DNA from: Tepidamorphus gemmatus
GTDB taxonomy: Bacteria > Pseudomonadota > Alphaproteobacteria > Rhizobiales > Tepidamorphaceae
Assembly (NCBI RefSeq): GCF_004346195.1
Contig: NZ_SMAK01000008.1
Coordinates: 1-64,000 of the forward strand
Direction: 5' to 3'
DNA length: 64,000 nt
Part shown: piece after piece, positions 54,524-63,858 of the stretch
Layout: each line of letters starts with the position of its first letter
How positions within the stretch are numbered: position 1 is the stretch's first letter
Translations under genes and position numbers: made by a program
Notes under the pieces: model-generated
Seen by the model: the letters and a program-made list of their open reading frames with translations, nothing else
Told to the model about the DNA's origin: nothing
The model's database searches: none

Positions 54524-55549
54524 TCAATCCTGCAGGCTCATCTCGCGCAGTCCGTCGGCCATCAGGTTGAAGCCGAGGATCAGCGTTGAGACCGACGCCG
54601 CCGGAATGACCAGCATGTAGGAAAACTTGAAGATCAGTGCCGTGTTGGCGGCCTCGCGGATCATCAGACCCCAGTCGGGATCGGGTGGCTGCAGGCCGAG
54701 CCCGAGGAAGGTCAGCGTGGTGATCGCCACCGTCGTGTAGCCGAGCCTCAGGCAGGCATCGACGATGATCGGCCCGCGCACGTTGGGCAGCATCTCCACG
54801 ACCATGATCCAGATCGGATGTTCGCCGCGGGTCTGGGCGGCGTAGACGTAGTCGCGCGACTTGATGTCGAGGGCGAGCCCCCTGACGATGCGCATGATCG
54901 CCGGCGCCGAGGCGAAGGTGACGGCGATGACGATGTTGAAGCCCGACTGGCCCAGATAGTTCAGGATCAGGATGAACAGGACCATCACCGGGAACGACAG
55001 GATGATGTTGGAGATGAACGAGATCACCTCGTCCCACCAGCCGCCGAGATAGCCGGCGATCAGCCCGAAGGCAGTCCCGATGACATAGGCCACGAAGGTG
55101 GCGGTGATGCCCCATACGAGGACCCGCTGGCAGCCCCAGATCGCCCGGGACAGCATGTCGCGCCCCTTGAAGTCGGTGCCGAGCCAGTAGAAGACGCCGT
55201 TGCGCTCGGTGAAGGGCAGGGTGAACGGCGCGACCGGCTGGTTCGGATCGAGCAGCGGCAGGAAGGGTGCCGAGACTGCCATGAGCAGCCAGAAGAACAC
55301 CAGCGACGCGCCGATCACCGCGATCCGCGACTCTGACCAGGCCCTGACCGCGAGAACATAGAGCAACAGCGTCGCCGGGATTGCCGGCATCAGCAGCACT
55401 TCGCCGAGATCGCCCATGTACCGGTCGAACAGGACGTAGGTCATCAGCGGCACCCACATCACCAGCGCCAGCGCGATCAGCGGGCGCGGCCGCGACAGTC
55501 GGCCGAGCAGGGAGGGCGATTCGGGTGAGGCGGAGGCGGACAGGGTCAT
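54524..55549 (-). CDS. ABC transporter permease, DppC-like
   Basis: The 341-residue permease has an N-terminal extension with two additional hydrophobic segments (about 24-72), then the OppC-type domain: LGTDFKGRDMLSRAIWG, which is the DppC/OppC hallmark, and the EAA-loop region YVYAAQTRGEHPIWIMVVEMLP. It begins 12 bases downstream of the DppB-like gene. A 208-base gap holding a palindromic repeat separates it from the ATPase gene, which could lower ATPase expression relative to the permeases. Confidence 0.9.
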   Translation of the reverse strand: MTLSASASPESPSLLGRLSRPRPLIALALVMWVPLMTYVLFDRYMGDLGEVLLMPAIPATLLLYVLAVRAWSESRIAVIGASLVFFWLLMAVSAPFLPLLDPNQPVAPFTLPFTERNGVFYWLGTDFKGRDMLSRAIWGCQRVLVWGITATFVAYVIGTAFGLIAGYLGGWWDEVISFISNIILSFPVMVLFILILNYLGQSGFNIVIAVTFASAPAIMRIVRGLALDIKSRDYVYAAQTRGEHPIWIMVVEMLPNVRGPIIVDACLRLGYTTVAITTLTFLGLGLQPPDPDWGLMIREAANTALIFKFSYMLVIPAASVSTLILGFNLMADGLREMSLQD

Positions 55550-55560
55550 GGTGCGTCTGC

Positions 55561-56511
55561 CTAGCCGAAGCGGATGCGCGGATTGAGCAGCGTGTAGCCG
55601 ACGTCCGAGATGATCTGCGAGGCGACCGCGACGAACACGGCGGCGAGCGTCGCTGCCTGGATCACGTAGATGTCGCCGAACAGCGCCGCATCGAGCAACA
55701 GCTTGCCGAAACCGTTGTACTGGAAGAACACCTCGACGACGACCACGCCGGACAAGAGCCAGTTGAGCTGCAGCACGATCACGGTGAACGGCGCGATCAG
55801 CGCGTTGCGCAAGGCGTGCCGGAGGATCACCCGCGAATAGGGGATGCCCTTCAGGATCGCGGTGCGGATGTATTGCGAGGTCATCACCTCGGCCATCGAG
55901 GCGCGCGTCATCCTGGCGACGTAGCCGAAGTCGTAGATGACCAGGGTCGCCACCGGCAGCACCAGCTGGCGCCAGTCGAAGCCCTGCGTCATCGCCGACT
56001 TGGTGGGAAGCCAGCCGAGCCCCAGCGCGAAGATGACGGTCAGGAAGATGGCGGTGGCGATCTCGGGGATCGAGGTCGTGAACACCGAGATGAACGAGAA
56101 GGCGCGATCCTGAAGCGAACCTTCCTTCATGCCCGCCAGCACGCCGGTGCCCAGCGCGAGCGGGATCATCAGCGCGAACACCCAGAAGGCGAGGATGCCG
56201 GTGTTGATCAGCCGCTCGGCGAGCAGCGGGCCGACAGCGGTGTTCTTCTCGAAGGAGAAGCCGAAGTCGCCGCGGAGTATGTTGCCGAGCCAGTCGATGT
56301 AGCGCTCATGGAAAGGGACGTTGAGACCCTTTTGCTCGAGCCAGTTGTTGTAGGCTTCTTCGGTCAGCGCTCGCACGCCGAAGCCGCCCAGTTCGTTGAC
56401 CGCGATCTGCTTCTTGAATTCGGGGCTGTCGAACACCACGAACAGCACGAGCGAGACCACTGCCATGATGAGCAGCATCTGCCCGAGCCGGCGGACCAGG
56501 AGTTTCAGCAT
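55561..56511 (-). CDS. ABC transporter permease, DppB-like
   Basis: The 316-residue permease has TM1 at about residues 8-27, then a periplasmic stretch of about 70 residues (VNELGGFGVRALTEEAYNNW) up to YIDWLGNILRGDFGFSF, the typical DppB/OppB entry motif, and five further segments with the EAA loop YIRTAILKGIPYSRVILRHAL. The start at 56511 opens MLKLLVRRLGQM, as in the family; a longer open frame upstream is antisense or shadow sequence. It sits between the binding protein (122-base gap) and the DppC-like permease. Confidence 0.9.
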   Translation of the reverse strand: MLKLLVRRLGQMLLIMAVVSLVLFVVFDSPEFKKQIAVNELGGFGVRALTEEAYNNWLEQKGLNVPFHERYIDWLGNILRGDFGFSFEKNTAVGPLLAERLINTGILAFWVFALMIPLALGTGVLAGMKEGSLQDRAFSFISVFTTSIPEIATAIFLTVIFALGLGWLPTKSAMTQGFDWRQLVLPVATLVIYDFGYVARMTRASMAEVMTSQYIRTAILKGIPYSRVILRHALRNALIAPFTVIVLQLNWLLSGVVVVEVFFQYNGFGKLLLDAALFGDIYVIQAATLAAVFVAVASQIISDVGYTLLNPRIRFG

Positions 56512-56633
56512 TCGCTGCCGTCCCCTCCAATAGCCTGCCCGCAGCCGATGTCCCGTGAGGAACACCCGTGCCCGAGCAAGGTCTACGGCAGTCCGGCCGC
56601 GCCCGGCGGGCGCGGCCGCAGGCGCGCAACCGA

Positions 56634-58322
56634 TCAGCTGTCCAGCCACACCTTGTTGAACTGGTGGTACTGGGTCGGATGTGCCGGAAAACCGTGCACG
56701 CGCTTGGTGGTGATGGTGAAGACCGGCCGCCAGATCGGCTGGATCATGACGGCGGCATCCTGCAGGATCTTCTCCACCTTTGCCATCTTCTCGCGCCGTT
56801 CCTCGACGTCGAGCGTCGCCTCCGCCTCGTCGAGCGCCTTGTCGAATTCGGGATCGGAGAACGCGCTCTCGTTCCACGGCACGTTCGAGCGATAGCCGAG
56901 CGACAGCACCATCGTGCCGAGCGGCCGGTGGGTCCAGGCGGTGATCCCGAACGGCGTCGTATCCCAGATCTCCCAGTACCGGGAGGCGGGAATCACGTTG
57001 ATGTTCAGCCGGATGCCGGCATCCTTGAGCTGGTCGCGCATGATCTCGCACACCGTCTGATGCCACGGCCCGTCGGTGTTGCCGCAGTCGATGGTGAGCT
57101 CGATGCCGTCAGGATAGCCGGCCTCGGCCAGCAGTGCCTTGGCGCCCTCGACGTCCCGCTTCAGCTCGGGAAGGCGGTAGTACTCGGGATGGATTGGCGA
57201 GACGTGATGGTTCTCGCCGATATCGCCGCGGCCCTGGAACACCAGGTCCTTGTACACCGAGTTGTCGCAGGCCATCACCACGGCCTTGCGGACCCGGATG
57301 TCGTCGAAAGGCTTCTCGGTGACCCGCATCCGGGCGCAGACCGTCTGCGCCGTGCGGGCCTCGATGATGTTGCCGTCCAGCGCCTCGGCAAGCGGATACT
57401 GCTCGATGCCGAACTCGTAGATCGTGTCGAGATTGCCGGAGGCGAACTCGGTGAGCTGGTTGTCCTCGTCGAAATTGTAGTAGTGGATCTCGTCGAGATA
57501 GACCTTGCCGCCCCAGTAGGTGAACGGCTTGCCGCCGGCCTCCTTCACCCGCTTGAGAATGCAGCGTTCGCCGACCCGCAGTTCGCTCAGCGTGAACGGC
57601 CCGGTGCCGATCGGGTTGTCGGAGAACGGCGGCTTGAACGACCGGTGCACGATCGCCGTCGGATAGTTGTAGAGATCCTCGGCGACCGACAGCACCGGCT
57701 TCGTCAGGTGCAGCCTGACGGTGTAGTCGTCGAGCCGCTCGATCGAACCGGGGATCATCGACTTCACCCCGTCCTTCTCCTCGACCATCGCCGCGAAGGT
57801 CGACAGGCCGATATTGGAGGAGGCCGTCTCGGCGTTCATCCAGCGCTCGAAATTGAAGATCACGTCGTCGGCGTTGAAGGTGTCGCCATTGTGCCAGACG
57901 ACGCCCTGGCGCAGCCTGAAGGTCCAGGTCTTCAGGTCATCGGACGCCTCCCAGCTCTCCGCGAGCATCGGCCGGGTAACGTTGTCCGGCGTGGTGAACG
58001 TCAGATATTCGAGGATGTGGCGGGTCTGGTTGGACATCTCGACCCAGGAATACGTGGCCGGATCGTCCATCCGCTGGACCTGCATGCCGACGCGCAGGAT
58101 GCCGCCTTCCTTGGCATTGCTGTCGTCCTGCGGGAAGGGCAGGCCGGGCTGCGTGGCGAAGGCCGGTGTCAGTCCCGCCATCGAATAGGCCGCCCCGGCC
58201 GACAGGCCGAGCAGCGCGGCGATGCGCACGAATTCGCGGCGGCTCATCCGGCCACGATTCATCAGGTCCCGCGCCTCGTGCACCTTGGGATGAATGCGGC
58301 GCGGCGTGTCGTTGCTGGTCAT
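56634..58322 (-). CDS. Dpp/Opp-family substrate-binding protein with Tat signal
   Basis: This 562-residue family-5 periplasmic binding protein has a 26-residue basic leader and a twin-arginine motif SRREFVRIAALLG followed by a hydrophobic stretch, so export by Tat is expected. The SBP_bac_5 signature region LAESWEASDDLKTWTFRLRQ and GVVWHNGDTFNADDV is clear. Members transport peptides, nickel, glycosides or small betaines; the S. meliloti proline-betaine importer Prb is of this family. Divergent placement against an MttB-type methyltransferase favours a quaternary amine ligand, as inference. Confidence 0.9.
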   Translation of the reverse strand: MTSNDTPRRIHPKVHEARDLMNRGRMSRREFVRIAALLGLSAGAAYSMAGLTPAFATQPGLPFPQDDSNAKEGGILRVGMQVQRMDDPATYSWVEMSNQTRHILEYLTFTTPDNVTRPMLAESWEASDDLKTWTFRLRQGVVWHNGDTFNADDVIFNFERWMNAETASSNIGLSTFAAMVEEKDGVKSMIPGSIERLDDYTVRLHLTKPVLSVAEDLYNYPTAIVHRSFKPPFSDNPIGTGPFTLSELRVGERCILKRVKEAGGKPFTYWGGKVYLDEIHYYNFDEDNQLTEFASGNLDTIYEFGIEQYPLAEALDGNIIEARTAQTVCARMRVTEKPFDDIRVRKAVVMACDNSVYKDLVFQGRGDIGENHHVSPIHPEYYRLPELKRDVEGAKALLAEAGYPDGIELTIDCGNTDGPWHQTVCEIMRDQLKDAGIRLNINVIPASRYWEIWDTTPFGITAWTHRPLGTMVLSLGYRSNVPWNESAFSDPEFDKALDEAEATLDVEERREKMAKVEKILQDAAVMIQPIWRPVFTITTKRVHGFPAHPTQYHQFNKVWLDS

Positions 58323-58683
58323 TGGTGTTGAACCTCCCGTTGCTGCGATCGCATGACCCGTCGCGACCCACTCCCCTCATGTCTGTTCTGGCGGTCGCGA
58401 GGCATCATGCAGATGGCGGTCGATTGCGTCGTTTCTCCAACTGAGCTGACGCAGCCTAACATGCAGGCCCCGCAAGTCCGCAATACCGCGAAGACAAGAA
58501 ATGCTTCGATTGCGACCTGTCCCGCCGGTTCCGCGACTTCGACGCCCGATGACGACGAAAGCAGCTTGGAATCTGATGTTTTTGTCGGCAGCGTGACATC
58601 ATTGAGGCCCCATGGGCGGCGACTGCCCACCAGGATTCCGACATCCGCCGGGGCTCGGATTGACGATCGGGAGCTGCGTCAGC
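58323..58683. promoter_or_regulatory. Divergent control region between the ABC importer and the methyltransferase operon
   Basis: The 361-base gap is less G+C-rich than its flanks in the middle and right part. It holds the palindrome TGCGATCGCA (58344-58353), an inverted pair TGCGTC/GACGCA (58425-58430 and 58448-58453), and GATGT/ACATC around 58574-58600. Any of these could be operators, and none matches a site I know. Joint control of importer and catabolic genes from here is likely. Confidence 0.45.
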
Positions 58684-60249
58684 ATGACGCTCGATACTTC
58701 CAGCCTGCCTGCCGACTCCGCCGGGCGCCGGGCTGGCCGTGCGGGCCGGGCGGGGCGGTCGCCCGCCCTGCCGCAGAAGCCGTTCCGCCAGCCGCGACTG
58801 CCCTATCGGCCCGTCGATGCGATCAGCGCCGACGAACTCGAGGCCATTCACGATGCCTCGCTGACGGTGCTGGAAGAGATCGGCATGGATTTCCTGCACG
58901 AGGAAGCCAGGGCAATCCTGAAGCGCGCCGGCGCAGACGTCGTGCCGGGCTCGCCGCGGGTCCGGCTCGACCGGGGCCTGATTGGCGAGGCACTGAAGAC
59001 CTGTCCGCCGGAGTTCACGCTGCACGCCCGCAACCCCGAGCACAATGTGCGCTTCGGTGGCAACTGGGTCGCCTTCGCACAGATGGCGAGCGCACCCAAC
59101 TGTTCCGATCTCGATGCCGGCCGCCGACCCGGCAACCAGGCCGATTTCCGCAAGGCGGTGAAGCTTGCCCAATCCTTCAACATCATCCACCTGACCGGTG
59201 GCTATCCGCTCGAACCGGTCGACCTGCACGCCTCGATCCGGCATCTGGAATGTCTGCGCGATTTCGCGATCCTGACCGACAAGGTGTTCCACTGCTATTC
59301 GCTCGGCCGCGAGCGCAATCTCGACGGCATCGAGATCGCCCGCATCGCCCGCGGCATCACGTCCGAGCAGCTGGAGCGCGAGCCGTCGATCCTGTCGATC
59401 ATCAACTCGTCCTCGCCGCTCCGGCTCGACACGCCGATGCTGCAGGGCATCATCGAGATGTCGAGCCGCAACCAGGTGATCGTGATGACGCCGTTCACGC
59501 TGGCCGGCGCGATGGCGCCGGTGACGGTGGCGGGTGCGCTTGTCCAGCAGAACGCCGAGGCGCTCGCCGGCATCGCCTTCACCCAGCTCGTCCGCCCGGG
59601 CGCGCCGGTGGTCTATGGCGGCTTTACCTCGAATGTCGATATGAGGTCCGGGGCGCCCGCCTTCGGCACGCCGGAATACATGAAGGCTTGCCTCGTCGGC
59701 GGCCAGCTCGCCCGACGCTACAATCTGCCCTACCGGACCTCGAATACCTGCGCGGCGAATGCGGTGGACGCCCAGGCCGCCTACGAGTCGATCTTCTCGC
59801 TGTGGGGCGCGATCATGGGCGGCGGCAACTTCATCAAGCATGCCGCCGGCTGGATGGAGGGCGGGCTGACCTTCTCCTTCGAGAAGTTCATGGTCGATGT
59901 CGACACCCTGCAGATGGTGGCGGAATTCCTCACCCCGCTCGCGGTGGACGAGGACAGCCTGGCGCTCGAGGCGATGCGCGATGTCGGTCCGGGCGGCCAC
60001 TATTTCGGCACGCCCCACACCCAGGCCCGCTACCGCGACGCCTTCTACGCGCCGCTGATCTCCGACTGGCGCAACTTCGAGACCTGGCAGGAGGCAGGCG
60101 CGCCGACTGCCGTCGAGAAGGCGAACCGCCTCTGGCAGGAGGTGCTGTCGCGCTACGAGCCACCGCCCATCGACCCGGCGATCGCCGAGGAGATCGACGC
60201 CTATGTGCAGCGGCGGATTGCCGAAGGCGGCGCGCCCACGGATTTCTGA
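58684..60249 (+). CDS. MttB-family corrinoid-dependent methyltransferase, non-pyrrolysine
   Basis: The 521-residue member of the trimethylamine methyltransferase (MttB) superfamily would transfer a methyl group from a quaternary or tertiary amine to a corrinoid protein. Family-type segments are ISADELEAIHDASLTVLEEIG, FTLHARNPEHNVRFGGNWV, GGYPLEPVDLHASIRHLE, a PFTLAGAMAPVTVAGALVQQ core and FGTPEYMKACLVGGQLARRY. The frame has no internal TAG, so it lacks the pyrrolysine of archaeal MttB. Characterised homologues without it act on glycine betaine (MtgB), proline betaine (MtpB) or carnitine (MtcB). ATG 58684 has GGGAG upstream. A DMGDH-like gene follows after 38 bases. Confidence 0.9.
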   Translation: MTLDTSSLPADSAGRRAGRAGRAGRSPALPQKPFRQPRLPYRPVDAISADELEAIHDASLTVLEEIGMDFLHEEARAILKRAGADVVPGSPRVRLDRGLIGEALKTCPPEFTLHARNPEHNVRFGGNWVAFAQMASAPNCSDLDAGRRPGNQADFRKAVKLAQSFNIIHLTGGYPLEPVDLHASIRHLECLRDFAILTDKVFHCYSLGRERNLDGIEIARIARGITSEQLEREPSILSIINSSSPLRLDTPMLQGIIEMSSRNQVIVMTPFTLAGAMAPVTVAGALVQQNAEALAGIAFTQLVRPGAPVVYGGFTSNVDMRSGAPAFGTPEYMKACLVGGQLARRYNLPYRTSNTCAANAVDAQAAYESIFSLWGAIMGGGNFIKHAAGWMEGGLTFSFEKFMVDVDTLQMVAEFLTPLAVDEDSLALEAMRDVGPGGHYFGTPHTQARYRDAFYAPLISDWRNFETWQEAGAPTAVEKANRLWQEVLSRYEPPPIDPAIAEEIDAYVQRRIAEGGAPTDF

Positions 60250-60287
60250 TCCGCTGATGCCGGAGCTTGCATGACGAAGAGGCTGCC

Positions 60288-62732
60288 ATGAAGACCCATG
60301 CACAGGCCGTCGTGATCGGCGGGGGAGTCGTTGGCTGCAGCGTGCTGTACCACCTGACCAAGGCCGGCTGGCGCGATGTCATGCTGATCGAGCGTTCGGA
60401 GCTGACATCGGGCTCGACCTGGCATGCCGCAGGCGGCTTCCACACGCTGAACGGCGATCCCAACGTCGCCAAGCTGCAGGCCTACACGATCGGTCTCTAC
60501 AAGGAGATCGAGGCGATCTCCGGCCAGTCCTGCGGCCTGCATCTCACCGGCGGTTTGCAGCTGGCCGGCACGCCCGAGCGGATGGAATGGCTGAAGATGG
60601 CCAAGGCGCGCGGCCGCTATCTGGGCATGGAGCTCGAGATCATTTCACCGAAGGAGGCAAAGGACCTGCTGCCACTGATCGACGAGCGGCACTTCGTCGG
60701 GGCGCTGTGGGATCCGATCGAGGGGCATCTCGATCCGGCCGGTACCACACATGCCTATGCCAGGTCGGCGCGCATCGGCGGCGCCGAGATCGTGCTGAGG
60801 AACCGCGTCACCGATCTCGTCCAGAACCCGGACGGCACCTGGCAGGTCGTCACCGAGCAGGGCACCGTCCATGCCGAGCACGTCGTCAATTGCGGCGGGC
60901 TGTGGGCGCGCGAGGTCGGTCGCATGGTCGGGCTGGAGCTGCCGGTGCTCGCCATGGAGCACATGTATGTGCTCACCGAGGACATGCCCGAGGTCGCCGA
61001 GATCAACCGGACGACGGGCAAGGAGGTCGTGCACGCCATCGACTTCGAGGGCGAGATCTACATCCGCCAGGAGCGCGGCGGCATGCTGATGGGAACCTAC
61101 GAGAAGGCCTGCCGCCCCTGGTCGCCGCGCGAGGCGCCGTGGAGCTTCGGCCAGGAACTGCTGGTGCCCGATCTCGACCGCATCGCCCCGTCGCTGGAAG
61201 TCGGCTTCGCGCATTTCCCCGCCTTCGAAAGGGCCGGCATCAAGCAGGTCATCAACGGCCCCTTCACCTTCGCCCCCGACGGAAACCCGCTGGTCGGGCC
61301 AGTCAGGGGCTTGCGGAACTTCTGGTGCGCCTGCGCCGTCATGGCGGGTTTCAGCCAGGGCGGCGGTGTCGGCCTCGCCTTGTCGAACTGGATGGTGCAC
61401 GGCGATCCGGGCTTCGACGTCTGGGCGATGGATGTCGCCCGCTTCGGCAGCTGGGCGACGCTCGGCTACACCAACGCCAAGGTCCGCGAGAACTATTCGC
61501 GCCGCTTCTCGATCCGGTTTCCCAACGAGGAACTGCCGGCCGCCCGCCCGATGCAGACCACCCCGCTCTACGACCGGATGCGCGCGCAGGGCGCGGTGAT
61601 GGGCGATTCCTGGGGGCTCGAGACGCCGCTTTGGTTCGCGCCCGAGGGCGTCGAGCCGAGGGATATCGTTTCCTTCCGCCGCTCCAACGACTTCCCGCAT
61701 GTGAAGGCCGAATGCATAGCCGTGCGCGAGCGGGTCGGCGTCACCGAGATCGCCAATTTCGCCAAGTACGAGATAGGCGGCCCGGGCGCCGAGGCTTTCC
61801 TGTCGCGGCTGATGACCAACCGGATGCCGCGCGCCGGCCGGATCGTCCTTACGCCGATGCTGAACGAGAACGGCAAGCTGATCGGCGACTTCACGATCGC
61901 CCGGCTGTCCTCCGGTCGCGACGGCGACCGCTTCATGATGTTCGGGTCGAGCCAGGCGCAGGTCCATCACATGCGCTGGTTCGAGCGGCATCTGCCGCCG
62001 GACGGATCCGTCACCATCGAACCGCTGGGGATGAAGCTGGTCGGGCTGTCGATTGCGGGGCCGAAGGCGCGCCACGTGCTGGCAAGGCTCACCGACGAGG
62101 ACGTGTCGGACAAGGCCTTCCCGTTCATGTCGTTCCGCGCGATGGACATCGCCGCGGTGCCGGCCATGATCGGCCGCATCAGCTATACCGGCGATCTCGG
62201 CTACGAGATCTGGGTAGCGCCGGAGTATCAGCGTCGGCTCTACGAGAAGGTCATGGAGGCCGGTGCCGACGTCGGCATCGTCAATTTCGGCATGCGTGCG
62301 CTCCTGTCGCTTCGGCTCGAGAAGAACTTCCCGACCTGGTACCGCGAGCTGCGCCCGATCTACGGGCCCTACGAGGCCGATGTCGGCCGTTTCGTCGATC
62401 TGTCCAAGCCCGATTTCATCGGCCGCGACGCCGCCGCCCGGGAATTCGCCGACGGGCCGAAGCTGAAGCGCGTCACCTTCCGCGTCGATGCCGCCGATGC
62501 CGACGTGATCGGCGACGAGCCGGTCTGGCACGACGGCAGGGTGGTCGGCTGGGTGACGTCGGGTGGCTACGGCCACTATGTCGACGCCTCGCTTGCCCAG
62601 GGCTATGTCCCCGCCCACCTGGCGGATGGCGCTCACGGAACGTTCGAGATCGAGATCATCGGCGAGCGTCGTCCGGCCCGGATCCAGCCAACGCCGCTGT
62701 TCGACCCGGACGGGCTGAGGATGCGGGGGTAG
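60288..62732 (+). CDS. FAD oxidoreductase fused to GcvT folate domain, second paralogue
   Basis: The 814-residue protein has the same plan as the product at 32942: FAD fold VVIGGGVVGCSVLYHL (about 8-23), His46 in GSTWHAAGG as candidate covalent FAD site, an FAO_M-like segment (about 370-430), and GcvT plus GcvT C-terminal folate domains (about 430-805). Differences across the substrate region (for example GGFHTLNGDPNVAK in place of the GLLPLFNLSYSVGQ stretch) suggest another substrate. It follows the MttB homologue closely and has GAAGAGG as ribosome site, so it probably oxidises the demethylated product of that enzyme and feeds methylene-THF. Confidence 0.9.
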   Translation: MKTHAQAVVIGGGVVGCSVLYHLTKAGWRDVMLIERSELTSGSTWHAAGGFHTLNGDPNVAKLQAYTIGLYKEIEAISGQSCGLHLTGGLQLAGTPERMEWLKMAKARGRYLGMELEIISPKEAKDLLPLIDERHFVGALWDPIEGHLDPAGTTHAYARSARIGGAEIVLRNRVTDLVQNPDGTWQVVTEQGTVHAEHVVNCGGLWAREVGRMVGLELPVLAMEHMYVLTEDMPEVAEINRTTGKEVVHAIDFEGEIYIRQERGGMLMGTYEKACRPWSPREAPWSFGQELLVPDLDRIAPSLEVGFAHFPAFERAGIKQVINGPFTFAPDGNPLVGPVRGLRNFWCACAVMAGFSQGGGVGLALSNWMVHGDPGFDVWAMDVARFGSWATLGYTNAKVRENYSRRFSIRFPNEELPAARPMQTTPLYDRMRAQGAVMGDSWGLETPLWFAPEGVEPRDIVSFRRSNDFPHVKAECIAVRERVGVTEIANFAKYEIGGPGAEAFLSRLMTNRMPRAGRIVLTPMLNENGKLIGDFTIARLSSGRDGDRFMMFGSSQAQVHHMRWFERHLPPDGSVTIEPLGMKLVGLSIAGPKARHVLARLTDEDVSDKAFPFMSFRAMDIAAVPAMIGRISYTGDLGYEIWVAPEYQRRLYEKVMEAGADVGIVNFGMRALLSLRLEKNFPTWYRELRPIYGPYEADVGRFVDLSKPDFIGRDAAAREFADGPKLKRVTFRVDAADADVIGDEPVWHDGRVVGWVTSGGYGHYVDASLAQGYVPAHLADGAHGTFEIEIIGERRPARIQPTPLFDPDGLRMRG

Positions 62733-62859
62733 GTTGGCGGATTGTGGACACCGCGCTGCCCGCGCCCCTTGCTTGCGACACCGCCGCGCCGCCCCTGGGA
62801 TATCGCCGCTTCCGCCTGCCTGCTATCCGCGAGGCCGACACATCCGAGGACCATCCATC

Positions 62860-63858
62860 TTGCTGCTCGAGCTTCTCGCCGAAAAGGGCCGCCTGCTCGC
62901 CGACGGGGCGACCGGGACCAACTACTTCGACCGGGGGCTGACCTCGGGCGACGCGCCGGAACTGTGGAACGTGCAGTCGGCCGAGCGGGTCGCCCAGCTG
63001 CATCAGGAGTTCATCGAGGCCGGCGCCGACATCATCCTCACCAACTCCTTCGGCGCCAACGCCCGGCGTCTGAGGCTGCATGATGCCCACGACCGGGTGA
63101 TCGAGCTGAACCGCCGCGCCGCCGAGATTGCCCGCGAGGTGGCGGACAGGGCCGGCCGACGGGTGGTGGTGGCCGGGTCCATCGGCCCGACCGGAGATCT
63201 GTTCGCCCCGCTCGGCGAACTTACCTTCGCCCAGGCGGTCGAGGCCTTCGCCGAGCAGGCCGAAGGGCTGAAGGCCGGCGGCGCCGACGTCTTCTGGATC
63301 GAGACCATGTCGGCGCCGGACGAGATCCGCGCCGCCGCCGAGGGCGTGGCTGCCGCGGGGCTGCCCTACGTCTTCACCGCCAGTTTCGATACCGCCGGCC
63401 GCACCATGATGGGCCTTGCGCCGGCCGAACTGCCGAACCTTGCCGCCGCGCTGACTCCTGCGCCCGCCGCCATCGGTGGCAATTGCGGGGTGGGGGCGCC
63501 GGACCTGTTGTTGGCGATCCTCGAGATCACCACCGCCGACCCGAACGCCGTCGTCATCGCCAAGGGCAATTGCGGCATTCCGCAGGTGACCGGCGACCAT
63601 GTCCATTACACCGGCACCCCCGAGTTGATGGCCGACTACACGCGCCTCGCGCTCGATGCCGGCGCGCGCATCGTCGGCGGCTGCTGCGGCACCACCCCGC
63701 GGCACCTTGCCGCCATGCGCGCGGCGATGGAGAGCCATGTGCCGCGTGCGCGCCCGGATGTCGATGAGATCGTCCGTCGGCTCGGGCCGATCCTGCTGAA
63801 GCAGGCGGCCGGGCGCCCCGATGGCGATCGCCCGCGGCGCGGCCGGCGCCGGGCATAG
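62860..63858 (+). CDS. Zinc-dependent homocysteine S-methyltransferase, BHMT-like
   Basis: The 332-residue TIM-barrel of the homocysteine-binding family would methylate homocysteine using a betaine or methyl-corrinoid donor. Zinc ligands are Cys209 (GGNCGVG), Cys275 and Cys276 (GGCCGTTP); DGATGTNYFDRGL opens the barrel and TNSFGAN follows, as in BHMT and the MetH N-terminal domain. There is no ATG at the right place: TTG 62860 has GAGGA nine bases upstream and starts directly with the conserved LLELLAEKGRLL. The Arg-rich tail (RPRRGRRRA) is unusual. It follows the flavoprotein gene by 127 bases on the same strand. Confidence 0.88.
   Translation: MLLELLAEKGRLLADGATGTNYFDRGLTSGDAPELWNVQSAERVAQLHQEFIEAGADIILTNSFGANARRLRLHDAHDRVIELNRRAAEIAREVADRAGRRVVVAGSIGPTGDLFAPLGELTFAQAVEAFAEQAEGLKAGGADVFWIETMSAPDEIRAAAEGVAAAGLPYVFTASFDTAGRTMMGLAPAELPNLAAALTPAPAAIGGNCGVGAPDLLLAILEITTADPNAVVIAKGNCGIPQVTGDHVHYTGTPELMADYTRLALDAGARIVGGCCGTTPRHLAAMRAAMESHVPRARPDVDEIVRRLGPILLKQAAGRPDGDRPRRGRRRA

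Noticed and set aside
58684-60249. Pyrrolysine-containing trimethylamine methyltransferase
   Set aside because: No in-frame TAG occurs and no pyl genes are near; the protein fits the non-pyrrolysine branch.
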